Assembly: GCF_001282625.1 (NCBI RefSeq)
Contig: NZ_CTEJ01000001.1
Span: 868,001 to 932,000 of the forward strand
Direction of reading: 5' to 3'
Origin: Lascolabacillus massiliensis
Lineage (GTDB): Bacteria > Bacteroidota > Bacteroidia > Bacteroidales > Dysgonomonadaceae
DNA: 64,000 nucleotides
Part shown: piece after piece, positions 37,354 through 45,717 of the stretch
Layout of the letters: every line of letters begins with the position of its first letter
Position numbering within the stretch: position 1 is the first letter of the stretch
Translations under genes and position numbers: made by a program
Notes under the pieces: generated by a model
The model's input: only the letters and a program-made list of their open reading frames with translations
Database searches by the model: none
What the model was told of the DNA's origin: nothing

Positions 37354-38428
37354 AAAGACTCATGATTTTATTGTATATATCTATGTTCTCATATATTCCT
37401 GCAAACTTTTCTGCACCAGTGCCGTAAGAAAATACAGGTACCATTACAGAGGTGTGACCTGTTGATCCCCATGCAGCTTTAACCTCTCCAGTTTCAAAAC
37501 TGCCTCCTGTAAGTGCCATTCCACCAGTTTCATGGTCAGCTGTAATCACAACAAGTGTACCCGGGTTCTTGTCTGCATAATCAAAAGCCACCTTAATTGT
37601 TCTATCGAAATCAATCATTTCATTTACTACACCTTCTGCATTATTGTCGTGACTTTCCCAATCAATCTGAGAGCCTTCAACAATAAGGAAAAATCCTTTT
37701 GAATTATTATCAAGTATATCCAGAGCTGTTTGAACACTCTCAGGTAGAAATTCTCCTCTTTCAGGATAAGTTGCCGGGTGTTCATCTGCAATTAGTGCTG
37801 CCAGTTTACCGGAAGTTGTTTGTTTTACATCATTCATATCAAAAGCAACCTTGAATCCTTTATCTTTCAATTGTTTAAAAAGATCTACTTTATCTGAACG
37901 ATCAGCAAAATATTTCTTTCCACCACCAATAAACAGTGTGATATCTGAATTTACAAAATCAACAGCAATCTCTTCCTGCATATTTCTGTTTGGCTGATGT
38001 GCAACGAAGGATGCCGGTGTAGCATGTGTAATTGCACAACTTGCAACAACACCTGTGGATTTACCATTTTCAGCTGCATATTCAAGTATTGATTTAACAT
38101 CATTTCCTTTAGCATCAACACCAATTGCACCATTATTTGTTTTTGTACCGGTTGCAATTGCGGTACCTCCTGCTGCAGAGTCTGTAATATAACTGCTGGC
38201 TGAATAAGTTTTAGAAAATCCTACATATTGTGATTTTTCAAGATTTAGCCCATTATTAGCTGTAATGCCCGAATAGACCTGACTAACACCCATTCCGTCT
38301 CCAATTAACAGAATAACATTTTCAACTATAGGCGCTTCCGTTGATATTAATGTTGTATTTTTTGTTGAAGAACATTGTACTATAATTAAAGACAGTACGA
38401 TAAGCAATGGGATAGTAATTTTTCTCAT
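37337..38428 (-). CDS. Alkaline phosphatase, lipoprotein
   Basis: A 363-residue PhoA-family enzyme with lipoprotein signal (Cys19). Asp44 (IGDGMG) binds metal, Ser84 in YITDSAAGGTA is the nucleophile; further ligands lie in SQIDWESHDNN and ITADHETGG. At 363 residues it lacks the surface loops of E. coli PhoA (471 including signal) and resembles the compact marine/Antarctic forms. It should release phosphate outside the inner membrane. No 11-bp Pho repeats are visible in front of it. Confidence 0.93.
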   Translation of the reverse strand: MRKITIPLLIVLSLIIVQCSSTKNTTLISTEAPIVENVILLIGDGMGVSQVYSGITANNGLNLEKSQYVGFSKTYSASSYITDSAAGGTAIATGTKTNNGAIGVDAKGNDVKSILEYAAENGKSTGVVASCAITHATPASFVAHQPNRNMQEEIAVDFVNSDITLFIGGGKKYFADRSDKVDLFKQLKDKGFKVAFDMNDVKQTTSGKLAALIADEHPATYPERGEFLPESVQTALDILDNNSKGFFLIVEGSQIDWESHDNNAEGVVNEMIDFDRTIKVAFDYADKNPGTLVVITADHETGGMALTGGSFETGEVKAAWGSTGHTSVMVPVFSYGTGAEKFAGIYENIDIYNKIMSLYGFEK

Positions 38429-38481
38429 AACTTTTGATTGGTTTTAGATATTTTTTCTGATTATACATTGTTAATAGTAAG

Positions 38482-38489
38482 CAAATTTA
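38482..38489 (-). promoter_or_regulatory. -7 promoter box for alkaline phosphatase
   Basis: The minus strand reads TAAATTTG, 53 bases before the ATG. Confidence 0.4.
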
Positions 38490-38641
38490 AACTTATTATT
38501 CTGAAATAATATCTATAATTGGTTATATTTGTGTATCATTTAAATTCTTCTTGTGAAACAGTAACTAAATTTAATTCTTCCTGCCAGAGAAGTAACTCTT
38601 GTGGGTTGATAAATATTAACAGATTAATTGATTGATTAACA

Positions 38642-39766
38642 ATGAAAAACGCAGACTTAAAGGTTCAACCATCCGATCGTTTAAAGTCGTTGGATGCGTT
38701 AAGAGGGTTTGATATGTTTTGGATAATGGGGGCAGAAGAAGTTTTCATTCTGCTGGGTGCATTAACAGGTTGGCCGGTTCTGGAATGGTGGGCCGGGCAA
38801 ATGACCCATGTTGAATGGCATGGTTTTCAAGCCTATGATATGATATTCCCATTGTTCCTTTTTATTGCTGGTGTATCTTTTCCTTTTTCTGTATCAAAAA
38901 GATTGGCTGTAAAAGGAGGAAAGCAAGCACTATATCGACATATCTTTAAAAGAGGTCTTATTCTGGTGCTCCTTGGATTAATATATAATAACGGTATCAT
39001 TTTCAATATAGAGGCTATGCGTTTTCCAAGTGTACTTGGACGTATTGGACTGGCTTGGATGTTTGCAGCACTGATTTTCATGAAAACAAAGAACTGGAAA
39101 TCAAGAATGGTGTGGTTCTGGGGGTTATTGATATTTTATTGGTTACTATTCCTTATATTTAAAGCACCTGATTTTGGTGACCCTGACAGATATTCAATGC
39201 AAGGAAATATATCAAGTTATATTGACAGGACACTTCTACCAGGCAGGTTGTGCTGCTACGAGTTTGGAGATAATGAAGGAATATTACCTACTATAGCGGC
39301 TGTTAGTACCGGACTTTTAGGTATGCTTGTAGGTGAACTTCTAAAGAATACCTATAAGCCTATGAAGAAAGTTCTCTACATGGCAATAGGAGGAGTAATA
39401 CTAATCATCATCGGTCAGATATGGAATCTGGTTTTCCCTATCAATAAAAACTTATGGTCTAGCTCATTTGTATGCTATGTTGGTGGAATAAGTATAATAC
39501 TAATGACAATCTTTTATCTGATAATTGATGTTTGGAAGTATCAAAAATGGGCATTTTTCTTTGTTGTAATCGGTATGAACCCCATTACAATTTATCTCGC
39601 TAACAGAATTATAGGATTTGGAAGGGCAACAGACTTTTTATTTGGAGGAATTGCAGAACTGCTTCCTGAAGCATGGTCTCCACTAATTATTGCAATTGGA
39701 TATGTTATAGTTGGATGGTTATTCCTGTATCTGCTATATAAAAAGAAGATTTTCCTCAAGGTATAA
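38642..39766 (+). CDS. DUF5009 / heparan-alpha-glucosaminide N-acetyltransferase-like membrane protein
   Basis: A 374-residue protein with about ten membrane helices. It opens with RLKSLDALRGFDMFWIMG, then HVEWHGFQAYDMIFPLFLF, the signature of the HGSNAT/YeiB-like acyltransferase group; a His in the HVEWHG loop is the likely acyl-carrying residue by analogy with the lysosomal enzyme. The bacterial homologues are common in Bacteroidota near glycan genes, and transacetylation of amino sugars across the membrane is inferred. It stands alone, ended by a strong terminator. A -7-like box TATATTTG lies at 38524-38531. Confidence 0.85.
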   Translation: MKNADLKVQPSDRLKSLDALRGFDMFWIMGAEEVFILLGALTGWPVLEWWAGQMTHVEWHGFQAYDMIFPLFLFIAGVSFPFSVSKRLAVKGGKQALYRHIFKRGLILVLLGLIYNNGIIFNIEAMRFPSVLGRIGLAWMFAALIFMKTKNWKSRMVWFWGLLIFYWLLFLIFKAPDFGDPDRYSMQGNISSYIDRTLLPGRLCCYEFGDNEGILPTIAAVSTGLLGMLVGELLKNTYKPMKKVLYMAIGGVILIIIGQIWNLVFPINKNLWSSSFVCYVGGISIILMTIFYLIIDVWKYQKWAFFFVVIGMNPITIYLANRIIGFGRATDFLFGGIAELLPEAWSPLIIAIGYVIVGWLFLYLLYKKKIFLKV

Positions 39767-39791
39767 CTATTTGCTTTTTTTAGTCATTTTT

Positions 39792-39831
39792 TCCAGCAAG
39801 AAGGGGATAGTCCCTCTTGCTGGATTTTTTT
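39792..39831 (+). terminator. Strong intrinsic terminator after the DUF5009 gene
   Basis: TCCAGCAAGA (39792-39801) pairs with TCTTGCTGGA (39815-39824), with AGGG/CCCT extending the stem inward, followed by a T-run. Confidence 0.92.
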
Positions 39832-39916
39832 ATGGTTGATAGTTTTAATCTTTAAACTGTTTCTGTTTTAATGAATTAAAGTGTTGGCAAATATATTTAA
39901 AATATTAAATTTGTCG

Positions 39917-39924
39917 TATGTTTG
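39917..39924 (+). promoter_or_regulatory. -7 promoter box for the hut operon
   Basis: TATGTTTG lies 30 bases before the hutU ATG at 39954. No clear -33 TTTG at the usual distance. Confidence 0.5.
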
Positions 39925-39953
39925 CTGATGTATAATAACCATGAATAAATTAT

Positions 39954-40792
39954 ATGAGTATCACGTTAGAGAATACCTTACCTCCATATCCTCATTTTCA
40001 GGAAGGCATACTACGTGCACCTGACAGAGGTTATAGATTAACAAAGTTACAGACTAAAATAGCTTTAAAGAACGCTCTAAGATACATACCTCCTGAACAG
40101 CACTCATTGCTGGCACCAGAATTTTTAGAAGAGCTTAAAGCCAGGGGTAGAGTTTAAGTGGATTGCATGCTGATCTTTTAAAAACAGACAGAGCAGCAAT
40201 GGAATGTATTGATCCTGAAAGGAGTGGGCAGGACAGAGATAACTGGGTTTGGATTCGTGAGGCTGAAAAGAACAGACTGGTAGTTGGTACTCAGGCACGT
40301 ATATTATATCAGGATGCTGAAGGACGACTAAAAATTGCGCTTCGATTCAGTGAGATGGTTAGAAGTGGAGAAATTGGTCCTGTTATGCTTGGGCGTGATC
40401 ATCATGATGTGAGTGGTGCAGATTCACCCTTCAGGGAAACTGCCAATATAAAGGATGGCAGTAATATTATGGCTGATATGTCAGTACAATGTTTTGCTGG
40501 TAATGCAGCCCGAGGAATGAGTCTGGTTGCACTTCACAATGGAGGTGGTGTTGGTATAGGTAAAGCAATTAACGGTGGATTTGGTATGGTACTTGACGGA
40601 AGTGAAAGAGTTGATGAAATACTTCGTTCTGCTATACTTTGGGATGTTGTGGGTGGTGTTGCCCGCAGATCCTGGGCAAGAAATACTAATGCTATGAAAA
40701 CAGTAAAAGAATTTAATATTAACCACTCTCAGGAATATAAAATCACAGAACCTTATTTGGTTAATGAGAGATTATTAAATGATATTATCTGA
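39954..40792 (+). pseudogene. hutU: Urocanate hydratase remnant (hutU), internal deletion with frameshift
   Basis: Two pieces of one gene. 39954-40157 encodes 67 residues of the HutU N-terminus (PPYPHFQEGILRAPDRGYRL to ELKARGRV) and stops at TAA. From about 40151 a second frame encodes the C-terminus (LSGLHADLLKTDRAAMECID, LGRDHHDVSGADSPFRET, NGGFGMVLDG) to 40792. Intact long-form HutU has roughly 665 residues, so about 390 central residues with the NAD+ site are absent. At the join, AGTTTA (40151-40156) fits both the lost continuation of GRV-Y and the SLSG side, as expected for a microhomology deletion. The enzyme cannot be made. First gene of the hut operon. Confidence 0.9.
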
Positions 40793-40876
40793 AATATTGC
40801 TAAATTGCAATTCATTATTGAGAACTTGTTAAGCATAACTATATAGTTAAAACATTAAACAGAAACTAATATATTG

Positions 40877-41773
40877 ATGAATAAAATCATAGAGTGTGTT
40901 CCAAATTTTAGTGAGGGACGTGATAAGCAAATAGTAGAAAAGATTGCGGATGCATTCCGTGCGAAAGACAATGTAAAACTACTTGATTATAGTAGTGATG
41001 CTGACCATAACAGATCGGTAATCACTGTAGCAGGTGAACCCGAAGCTCTTAAGGAAGCAGTAATTGAAGCAGTAGGAATAGCAGTTGAGCTTATTAATCT
41101 GACTAAACATAGTGGTCAGCATCCAAGAATGGGGGCAGTGGATGTAATTCCTTTTATTCCTATAAAGAATGTAACAATGGATGAGGCAATAACATTATCA
41201 AAGGAGGTGGGAGATGCTATCGGAGAAAAATATAATCTGCCTGTTTTTTTATATGAGAAATCGGCTACACAACAACATCGCGAAAATCTTGCAAATGTAC
41301 GTAAAGGTGAATTTGAAGGGTTAAAAGAAAAAATGCTTTCTCCTGAGTGGAAACCTGATTTTGGTCCATTACAACCACACCCTACTGCAGGTGCTGTAGC
41401 TGTTGGCGCCAGAATGCCTTTAGTGGCATATAATGTAAATCTTAATACATCAGATTTAGAAATTGCAACTGCGATTGCTAAAAAAGTGAGACATATTGGT
41501 GGAGGACTTAGATTTTGCAAAGCAATGGGTGTTGAATTGGAGGATAAAGGCATAACTCAGGTGTCTATGAATCTGACCGACTATACAAAAACTTCAATCT
41601 ACAGAGCACATGAAATGGTGAGAATGGAAGCAAAAAGGTATGGAGTGACTGTTGCCGGTGGCGAAGTAATAGGATTGGTACCTTTGGAAGCACTTGTTGA
41701 TTCTGTAGCATATTACCTGGGATTGGATAATTTTTCAATTAAACAGGTTCTTGAAATTAAACTAATGGAATAG
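40877..41773 (+). CDS. ftcD: Glutamate formimidoyltransferase
   Basis: A 298-residue formiminotransferase, complete by length. Motifs: IIECVPNFSEGRD at the start, HNRSVITVAG, SGQHPRMGAVDVIPF, and QVSMNLTDY. It moves the formimino group of N-formiminoglutamate to tetrahydrofolate, the last step of histidine breakdown. I chose ATG 40877 over the TTG at 40874. The cyclodeaminase that follows in mammals as one fused protein is a separate gene here (43497). Lies 84 bases after the hutU remnant. Confidence 0.94.
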   Translation: MNKIIECVPNFSEGRDKQIVEKIADAFRAKDNVKLLDYSSDADHNRSVITVAGEPEALKEAVIEAVGIAVELINLTKHSGQHPRMGAVDVIPFIPIKNVTMDEAITLSKEVGDAIGEKYNLPVFLYEKSATQQHRENLANVRKGEFEGLKEKMLSPEWKPDFGPLQPHPTAGAVAVGARMPLVAYNVNLNTSDLEIATAIAKKVRHIGGGLRFCKAMGVELEDKGITQVSMNLTDYTKTSIYRAHEMVRMEAKRYGVTVAGGEVIGLVPLEALVDSVAYYLGLDNFSIKQVLEIKLME

Positions 41774-41777
41774 CCTG

Positions 41778-42371
41778 ATGAATTGGTTAGAACTGATTGC
41801 TGTAATTCTTGGAATACTTAGTGTTTGGTATGCTCGCAAGGAGAAAATACTTGTTTTCCCTTTCGGAATTGCAAACGTGTCGATTTACATATACATTTGC
41901 TTCATTGCCAAATTATTTGCTAATGCAGGTATTAATATTGTATACCTTATTTCAAATATCTTCGGCTGGTATATGTGGTCAGGTAAAAGTGACAATCAGA
42001 GGTTAGAGATAAGCAAAAACACAATTAAACAAAATGTAATATCATGGTTTTCAGTAGTATTGATATATATAATTGTATTCTTTATTCTGCGTTGGGTAAA
42101 CAGAGATAATATTGAATATATGGAATCTTATCTGCCATGGATAGATTCGTTCAATACTGCATTTTTTTTGGTGGCAACAATTTTAATGGCTGTAAAGAAG
42201 ATCGAGAACTGGTTGTTCTGGATAATTGGTGATATAATATCAATTCCAATTTTTGCTTCTCAAGGTTTGTTTTTTACATCTATACAGTACACTGTATTTC
42301 TTATACTGGCAATTCTTGGATGGAAAGAGTGGAGGCAAAAATTAAAAAGTAAAATTGTCAACAATGAGTAA
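41778..42371 (+). CDS. PnuC-family transporter inside the hut operon
   Basis: A 197-residue membrane protein with about seven helices. It shows the PnuC pattern: WLELIAVILGILSVWYARKE at the start, a middle NIVYLISNIFGWYMW (PnuC GWYxW motif) and a C-terminal segment IPIFASQGLFFTSIQYTVF. PnuC proteins carry vitamin precursors such as nicotinamide riboside (related PnuT, thiamine; PnuX, riboflavin) by facilitated diffusion. It starts 4 bases after ftcD and its end overlaps hutI by 8, so it is built into the operon. No classical histidine permease (HutT) is in the window; a hut-related substrate is an inference. Confidence 0.85.
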   Translation: MNWLELIAVILGILSVWYARKEKILVFPFGIANVSIYIYICFIAKLFANAGINIVYLISNIFGWYMWSGKSDNQRLEISKNTIKQNVISWFSVVLIYIIVFFILRWVNRDNIEYMESYLPWIDSFNTAFFLVATILMAVKKIENWLFWIIGDIISIPIFASQGLFFTSIQYTVFLILAILGWKEWRQKLKSKIVNNE

Positions 42372-43443
42372 CCTTATAATTAAAAATGCATCACAGGTAG
42401 TTACATGCAGCGGTTTTGAAGGAAAACGCAGCAAGGAGATGTCAGATCTTAGTATAATTGAAAATGGTACTGTAATTGTAACTAATGGTCTTATTTCTCT
42501 TATTCTAAAGCAAGATGAAAAGGTTGATGTAAATCTGTCAGACTATCATGTACTTGATGCTTCCGGTAGAGCATTGTTACCTGGTTTCGTAGATCCGCAT
42601 ATTCATTTTGTATTTGGTGGATATCGGGAGGAGGAATTTTCATGGAGAATGAGAGGTGACAGTTATATGGAAATCATGAACTGGGGAGGGGGCATTTTAA
42701 GTACTACTCTTAAGACTCGTGAAGCCTCGGAAGATGAGTTGATTAAGTCTGGCAAAATGCGGCTTGATGCTATGTTGCATCTGGGAATAACTACTGTGGA
42801 AGGCAAAAGTGGTTATGGTCTCGATAAGGAAACTGAAATTAAGCAACTGCGTATCATGAAGTACTTAAATGAAGTTCATCCAATTGAAATTGAGCAAACC
42901 AGAAGGTATCTGGAGGCTGCCAGACAATATGGATTAAAACTGAAAATGCATGCTGATGAAATTGCTCAGTTAGGTGGTACTGAATTAGCAGTTGAACTAA
43001 ACTGCATCTCTGCCGATCATCTATTGCAAGCTTCTGATAATGGAATTATGTCAATGGCTGAATCCAATGTAGTTGCAACACTGCTCCCATTGACCGCTTT
43101 TTCATTGAGAGAAAAATATGCAAGAGCTCGTGAAATGATAGATTCAGGTTGTATTGTTGCTTTGGCAACCGACCTTAATCCGGGAAGCTCATTTTCTTCA
43201 TCAGTACCTCTTCTGTTTGCAATTGCATGTATTTATATGAATATGTCACCAGAAGAAGCTGTTACAGCATTTACAATTAATAGTGCTGCTGCAATCGGCC
43301 GTGCGGATAAAATAGGTAGTATTGACATTGGGAAGCATGGTAATATGATTTTACTGCAATATCCATCTTATAAATTTCTACCGTATAATGTTGGAATGAA
43401 TATAGTTGAAAAAGTAATAATAAAAGGAGAAGTTGTTATATAA
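42364..43443 (+). CDS. hutI: Imidazolonepropionase (hutI) with internal in-frame deletion
   Basis: A 359-residue amidohydrolase; intact relatives have about 410-420. Metal ligands are kept: His79 and His81 (FVDPHIHF), His196 (HADE, with Glu199), Asp270 (TDLNPGS). Between HPIEI (to residue 176) and EQTRRYLEAARQ about 50 residues are missing, including the GAHA block whose His binds substrate in known structures. The join at 42883-42894 reads ATTGAAATTGAG, a short repeat that could have mediated the loss. The frame is kept, but activity is doubtful. Start at ATG 42364; a TTG at 42355 is three codons earlier. Overlaps the PnuC gene by 8 bases. Confidence 0.9.
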   Translation: MSNLIIKNASQVVTCSGFEGKRSKEMSDLSIIENGTVIVTNGLISLILKQDEKVDVNLSDYHVLDASGRALLPGFVDPHIHFVFGGYREEEFSWRMRGDSYMEIMNWGGGILSTTLKTREASEDELIKSGKMRLDAMLHLGITTVEGKSGYGLDKETEIKQLRIMKYLNEVHPIEIEQTRRYLEAARQYGLKLKMHADEIAQLGGTELAVELNCISADHLLQASDNGIMSMAESNVVATLLPLTAFSLREKYARAREMIDSGCIVALATDLNPGSSFSSSVPLLFAIACIYMNMSPEEAVTAFTINSAAAIGRADKIGSIDIGKHGNMILLQYPSYKFLPYNVGMNIVEKVIIKGEVVI

Positions 43444-43496
43444 AACTAGCATATATGCATGTTACATATGATACCTTTGAATAAAAAACTAATCAT

Positions 43497-44081
43497 ATGA
43501 AACTACAAGACTTAACATTAAAGGAATTTCTGGAGAAGACAGCTTCAAATGATGCAGTGCCAGGTGGTGGTTGTTCTTCAGCACTTTTGGCTGCAATTGC
43601 AGCTTCATTAACTGAGATGGTTGCCAAGCTGACAATTGGTAGAAAAAAGTATTCAGATGTTGAGGAGCGAATGAAAGAGATCGCTATGATTATGTCTGAG
43701 AACAGAGCTCAGTTTATTAATGACATTGATAGAGATGCGGTCTCATATCAACTTGTTATGGATGCATATCAACTACCTAAAAACAGTGATGAAGAGATTG
43801 CTCAACGAAATAGGAAAATTCAGCATGCAACTAAAATTGCATCCTATATTCCAATGTCAATTGCTCAAAGAGCATACTGTATGAAAGATTTGATAAAAGA
43901 AACTATACAGAAAGGAAATATAAATGCTAATTCTGATGGCAAGGTAGGGCTGTTGGCATGTGAAGCAGCTATCAAAGGTTCATTGTTAAACGTCAGGATA
44001 AATTTGGAAAATATCGATGATGAGGAATTTGTATATTACATGACAGAGAAATGCAATGAAATAGAAAATAACACCTTCTGA
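43497..44081 (+). CDS. fchA: Formimidoyltetrahydrofolate cyclodeaminase
   Basis: A 194-residue helical protein of the cyclodeaminase family: VPGGGCSSALLAAIAASLTEMVAKLT near the start, TIGRKKY, and NINANSDGKVGLLACEAAIKGSLLNVRINL toward the end. It releases ammonia from 5-formimino-THF to give methenyl-THF, completing the one-carbon transfer. Slightly shorter than the usual ~205 residues at the C-terminus, but the core is whole. It lies 53 bases after hutI and 14 before hutH. Confidence 0.92.
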   Translation: MKLQDLTLKEFLEKTASNDAVPGGGCSSALLAAIAASLTEMVAKLTIGRKKYSDVEERMKEIAMIMSENRAQFINDIDRDAVSYQLVMDAYQLPKNSDEEIAQRNRKIQHATKIASYIPMSIAQRAYCMKDLIKETIQKGNINANSDGKVGLLACEAAIKGSLLNVRINLENIDDEEFVYYMTEKCNEIENNTF

Positions 44082-44095
44082 CAAACAACAGAATT

Positions 44096-45595
44096 ATGAA
44101 AAACATTTATTTAATCGGGCAAAAAGAACTTACTATTGAAGATCTTGAATGGATTTTGTCTAATAATATTAAAGTGGAACTTGCACCGGAAGCCAAAGAG
44201 CGAATACAAAAGTGTCGTGATTACCTCGATAGCAAAATTGAGAAAGAGCAATCTCCATTATATGGAATAACCACTGGGTTTGGTTCTTTGTGTGATCGCA
44301 CTGTTTCGAATGAAGACCTTAGCACGCTGCAGGAAAATCTGGTAAAATCACATGCATGTAGTGTTGGTGATGAAGTTACGCCACTAATAGTTAAATTAAT
44401 GTTTATTCTTAAAGCTCATGCATTGTCACTGGGATATAGTGGGGTACAGGTAGCAACTGTACAGAGAATGCTTGATCTCTTTAATAATGATATTCTGCCT
44501 ATTGTTTATGATAAAGGTTCATTAGGTGCATCAGGCGATTTGGCACCACTTGCTAATCTTTTTCTTCCTCTTATTGGTGTTGGAGATGTTTTTTATAAGG
44601 GGAAAAAGCAAGATATAGGTTTTGTGCTTGATGAGTTTGGATGGGAGCCTATCAAATTACAGAGTAAAGAGGGTCTGGCGCTGTTAAATGGTACACAGTT
44701 TATGTCGGCACATGGAGTATATGCAATTATGAAGGCCCAGCGGTTGTCAGTCAGAGCCGATTTGATAGCTGCAATGTCGTTAGATGCATATGATGGTCAC
44801 ATTGAGCCATTTGAGGAAAAACTACACCTTATACGACCACATATTGGTCAGCTCGAAACAAGTCAGAATATCTGCAGGTTCCTCGAAGGTAGCGAGATTA
44901 TCACCAGAGAAAAACAACATCTGCAGGATCCATACTCCTTTCGCTGTATACCACAGGTTCACGGGGCAACAAAAGATGCTATTGATTATGCAAAGTCGGT
45001 TGTTCATACCGAGATTAATTCGGTAACCGACAATCCAACAATTTTTCCTGATGATGATAAGATTATCTCAGGAGGCAACTTTCATGGTCAACCTTTGGCT
45101 ATCGCATATGATTTTCTTGCAATTGCTATGGCTGAGCTGGGTAATATCTCCGAAAGACGTATTGCGCAATTGATACTGGGAAAAAGAGGTCTGCCTGAAT
45201 TTCTGGTGGCAAACCCGGGGCTTAACTCAGGGTTCATGATTCCACAATATGTTGCAGCCTCTGTTGTAAGTCAAAATAAGATATACTGCTCCCCGGCAAG
45301 TATTGATTCTATTGTCTCTTCAAATGGTCAGGAGGATCATGTTAGTATGGGTGCTACATCGGCAATAAAGCTTCTTAAGGTGATGGACAATCTGGATATA
45401 ATACTTTCAATAGAGTTGATGAATGCTGCTCAAGCACTTGAGTTCAGACGCCCGCTGAAATCATCACCAATAATCGAAAAAGTGCTGAAGGGATATCGTA
45501 AAGAGGTTCCCTTCATTGATGAGGATATTGTTATGTATAAGGAGATACGTAAAACCTCCTCATACCTCAACAGGTTACAAGTTTCTGCACTTTAG
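44096..45595 (+). CDS. hutH: Histidine ammonia-lyase
   Basis: A 499-residue lyase of full length. Ala145-Ser146-Gly147 (GSLGASGDLAPL) cyclise to the MIO electrophile; Tyr56 (PLYGITTGFG) and the NSVTDNPTIF block belong to the active site. It converts histidine to urocanate, the first step of the pathway, although the next two enzymes encoded in the operon look defective. Last hut gene. Codon use is like its neighbours. Confidence 0.96.
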   Translation: MKNIYLIGQKELTIEDLEWILSNNIKVELAPEAKERIQKCRDYLDSKIEKEQSPLYGITTGFGSLCDRTVSNEDLSTLQENLVKSHACSVGDEVTPLIVKLMFILKAHALSLGYSGVQVATVQRMLDLFNNDILPIVYDKGSLGASGDLAPLANLFLPLIGVGDVFYKGKKQDIGFVLDEFGWEPIKLQSKEGLALLNGTQFMSAHGVYAIMKAQRLSVRADLIAAMSLDAYDGHIEPFEEKLHLIRPHIGQLETSQNICRFLEGSEIITREKQHLQDPYSFRCIPQVHGATKDAIDYAKSVVHTEINSVTDNPTIFPDDDKIISGGNFHGQPLAIAYDFLAIAMAELGNISERRIAQLILGKRGLPEFLVANPGLNSGFMIPQYVAASVVSQNKIYCSPASIDSIVSSNGQEDHVSMGATSAIKLLKVMDNLDIILSIELMNAAQALEFRRPLKSSPIIEKVLKGYRKEVPFIDEDIVMYKEIRKTSSYLNRLQVSAL

Positions 45596-45642
45596 CTGTC
45601 ATTTTATTTAAAATACCCCTTTATTTCAGACATAACAATAAC

Positions 45643-45666
45643 AAAAGGTCATGAATAATGACTTTT
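45643..45666 (+). promoter_or_regulatory. Hairpin between hutH and the MFS gene
   Basis: AAAAG-G-TCAT pairs with ATGA-CTTTT across GAATA, with one bulged G, followed by T's. It can be a weak terminator for hut or an operator, since the -7 box of the MFS gene begins five bases later. Confidence 0.4.
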
Positions 45667-45670
45667 TAAT

Positions 45671-45678
45671 TATCTTTG
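45671..45678 (+). promoter_or_regulatory. -7 promoter box for the MFS transporter
   Basis: TATCTTTG, a perfect TAnnTTTG, 40 bases before ATG 45718. Confidence 0.55.
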
Positions 45679-45717
45679 TTCTCTTTAAAATGATTAATAA
45701 GTTAAATATATTTTTAA

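Noticed and set aside
39954-40792. Two separate genes, one of 67 and one of 209 residues
   Set aside because: The pieces are the N- and C-terminal parts of a single family (urocanate hydratase) and the second lacks a proper start.
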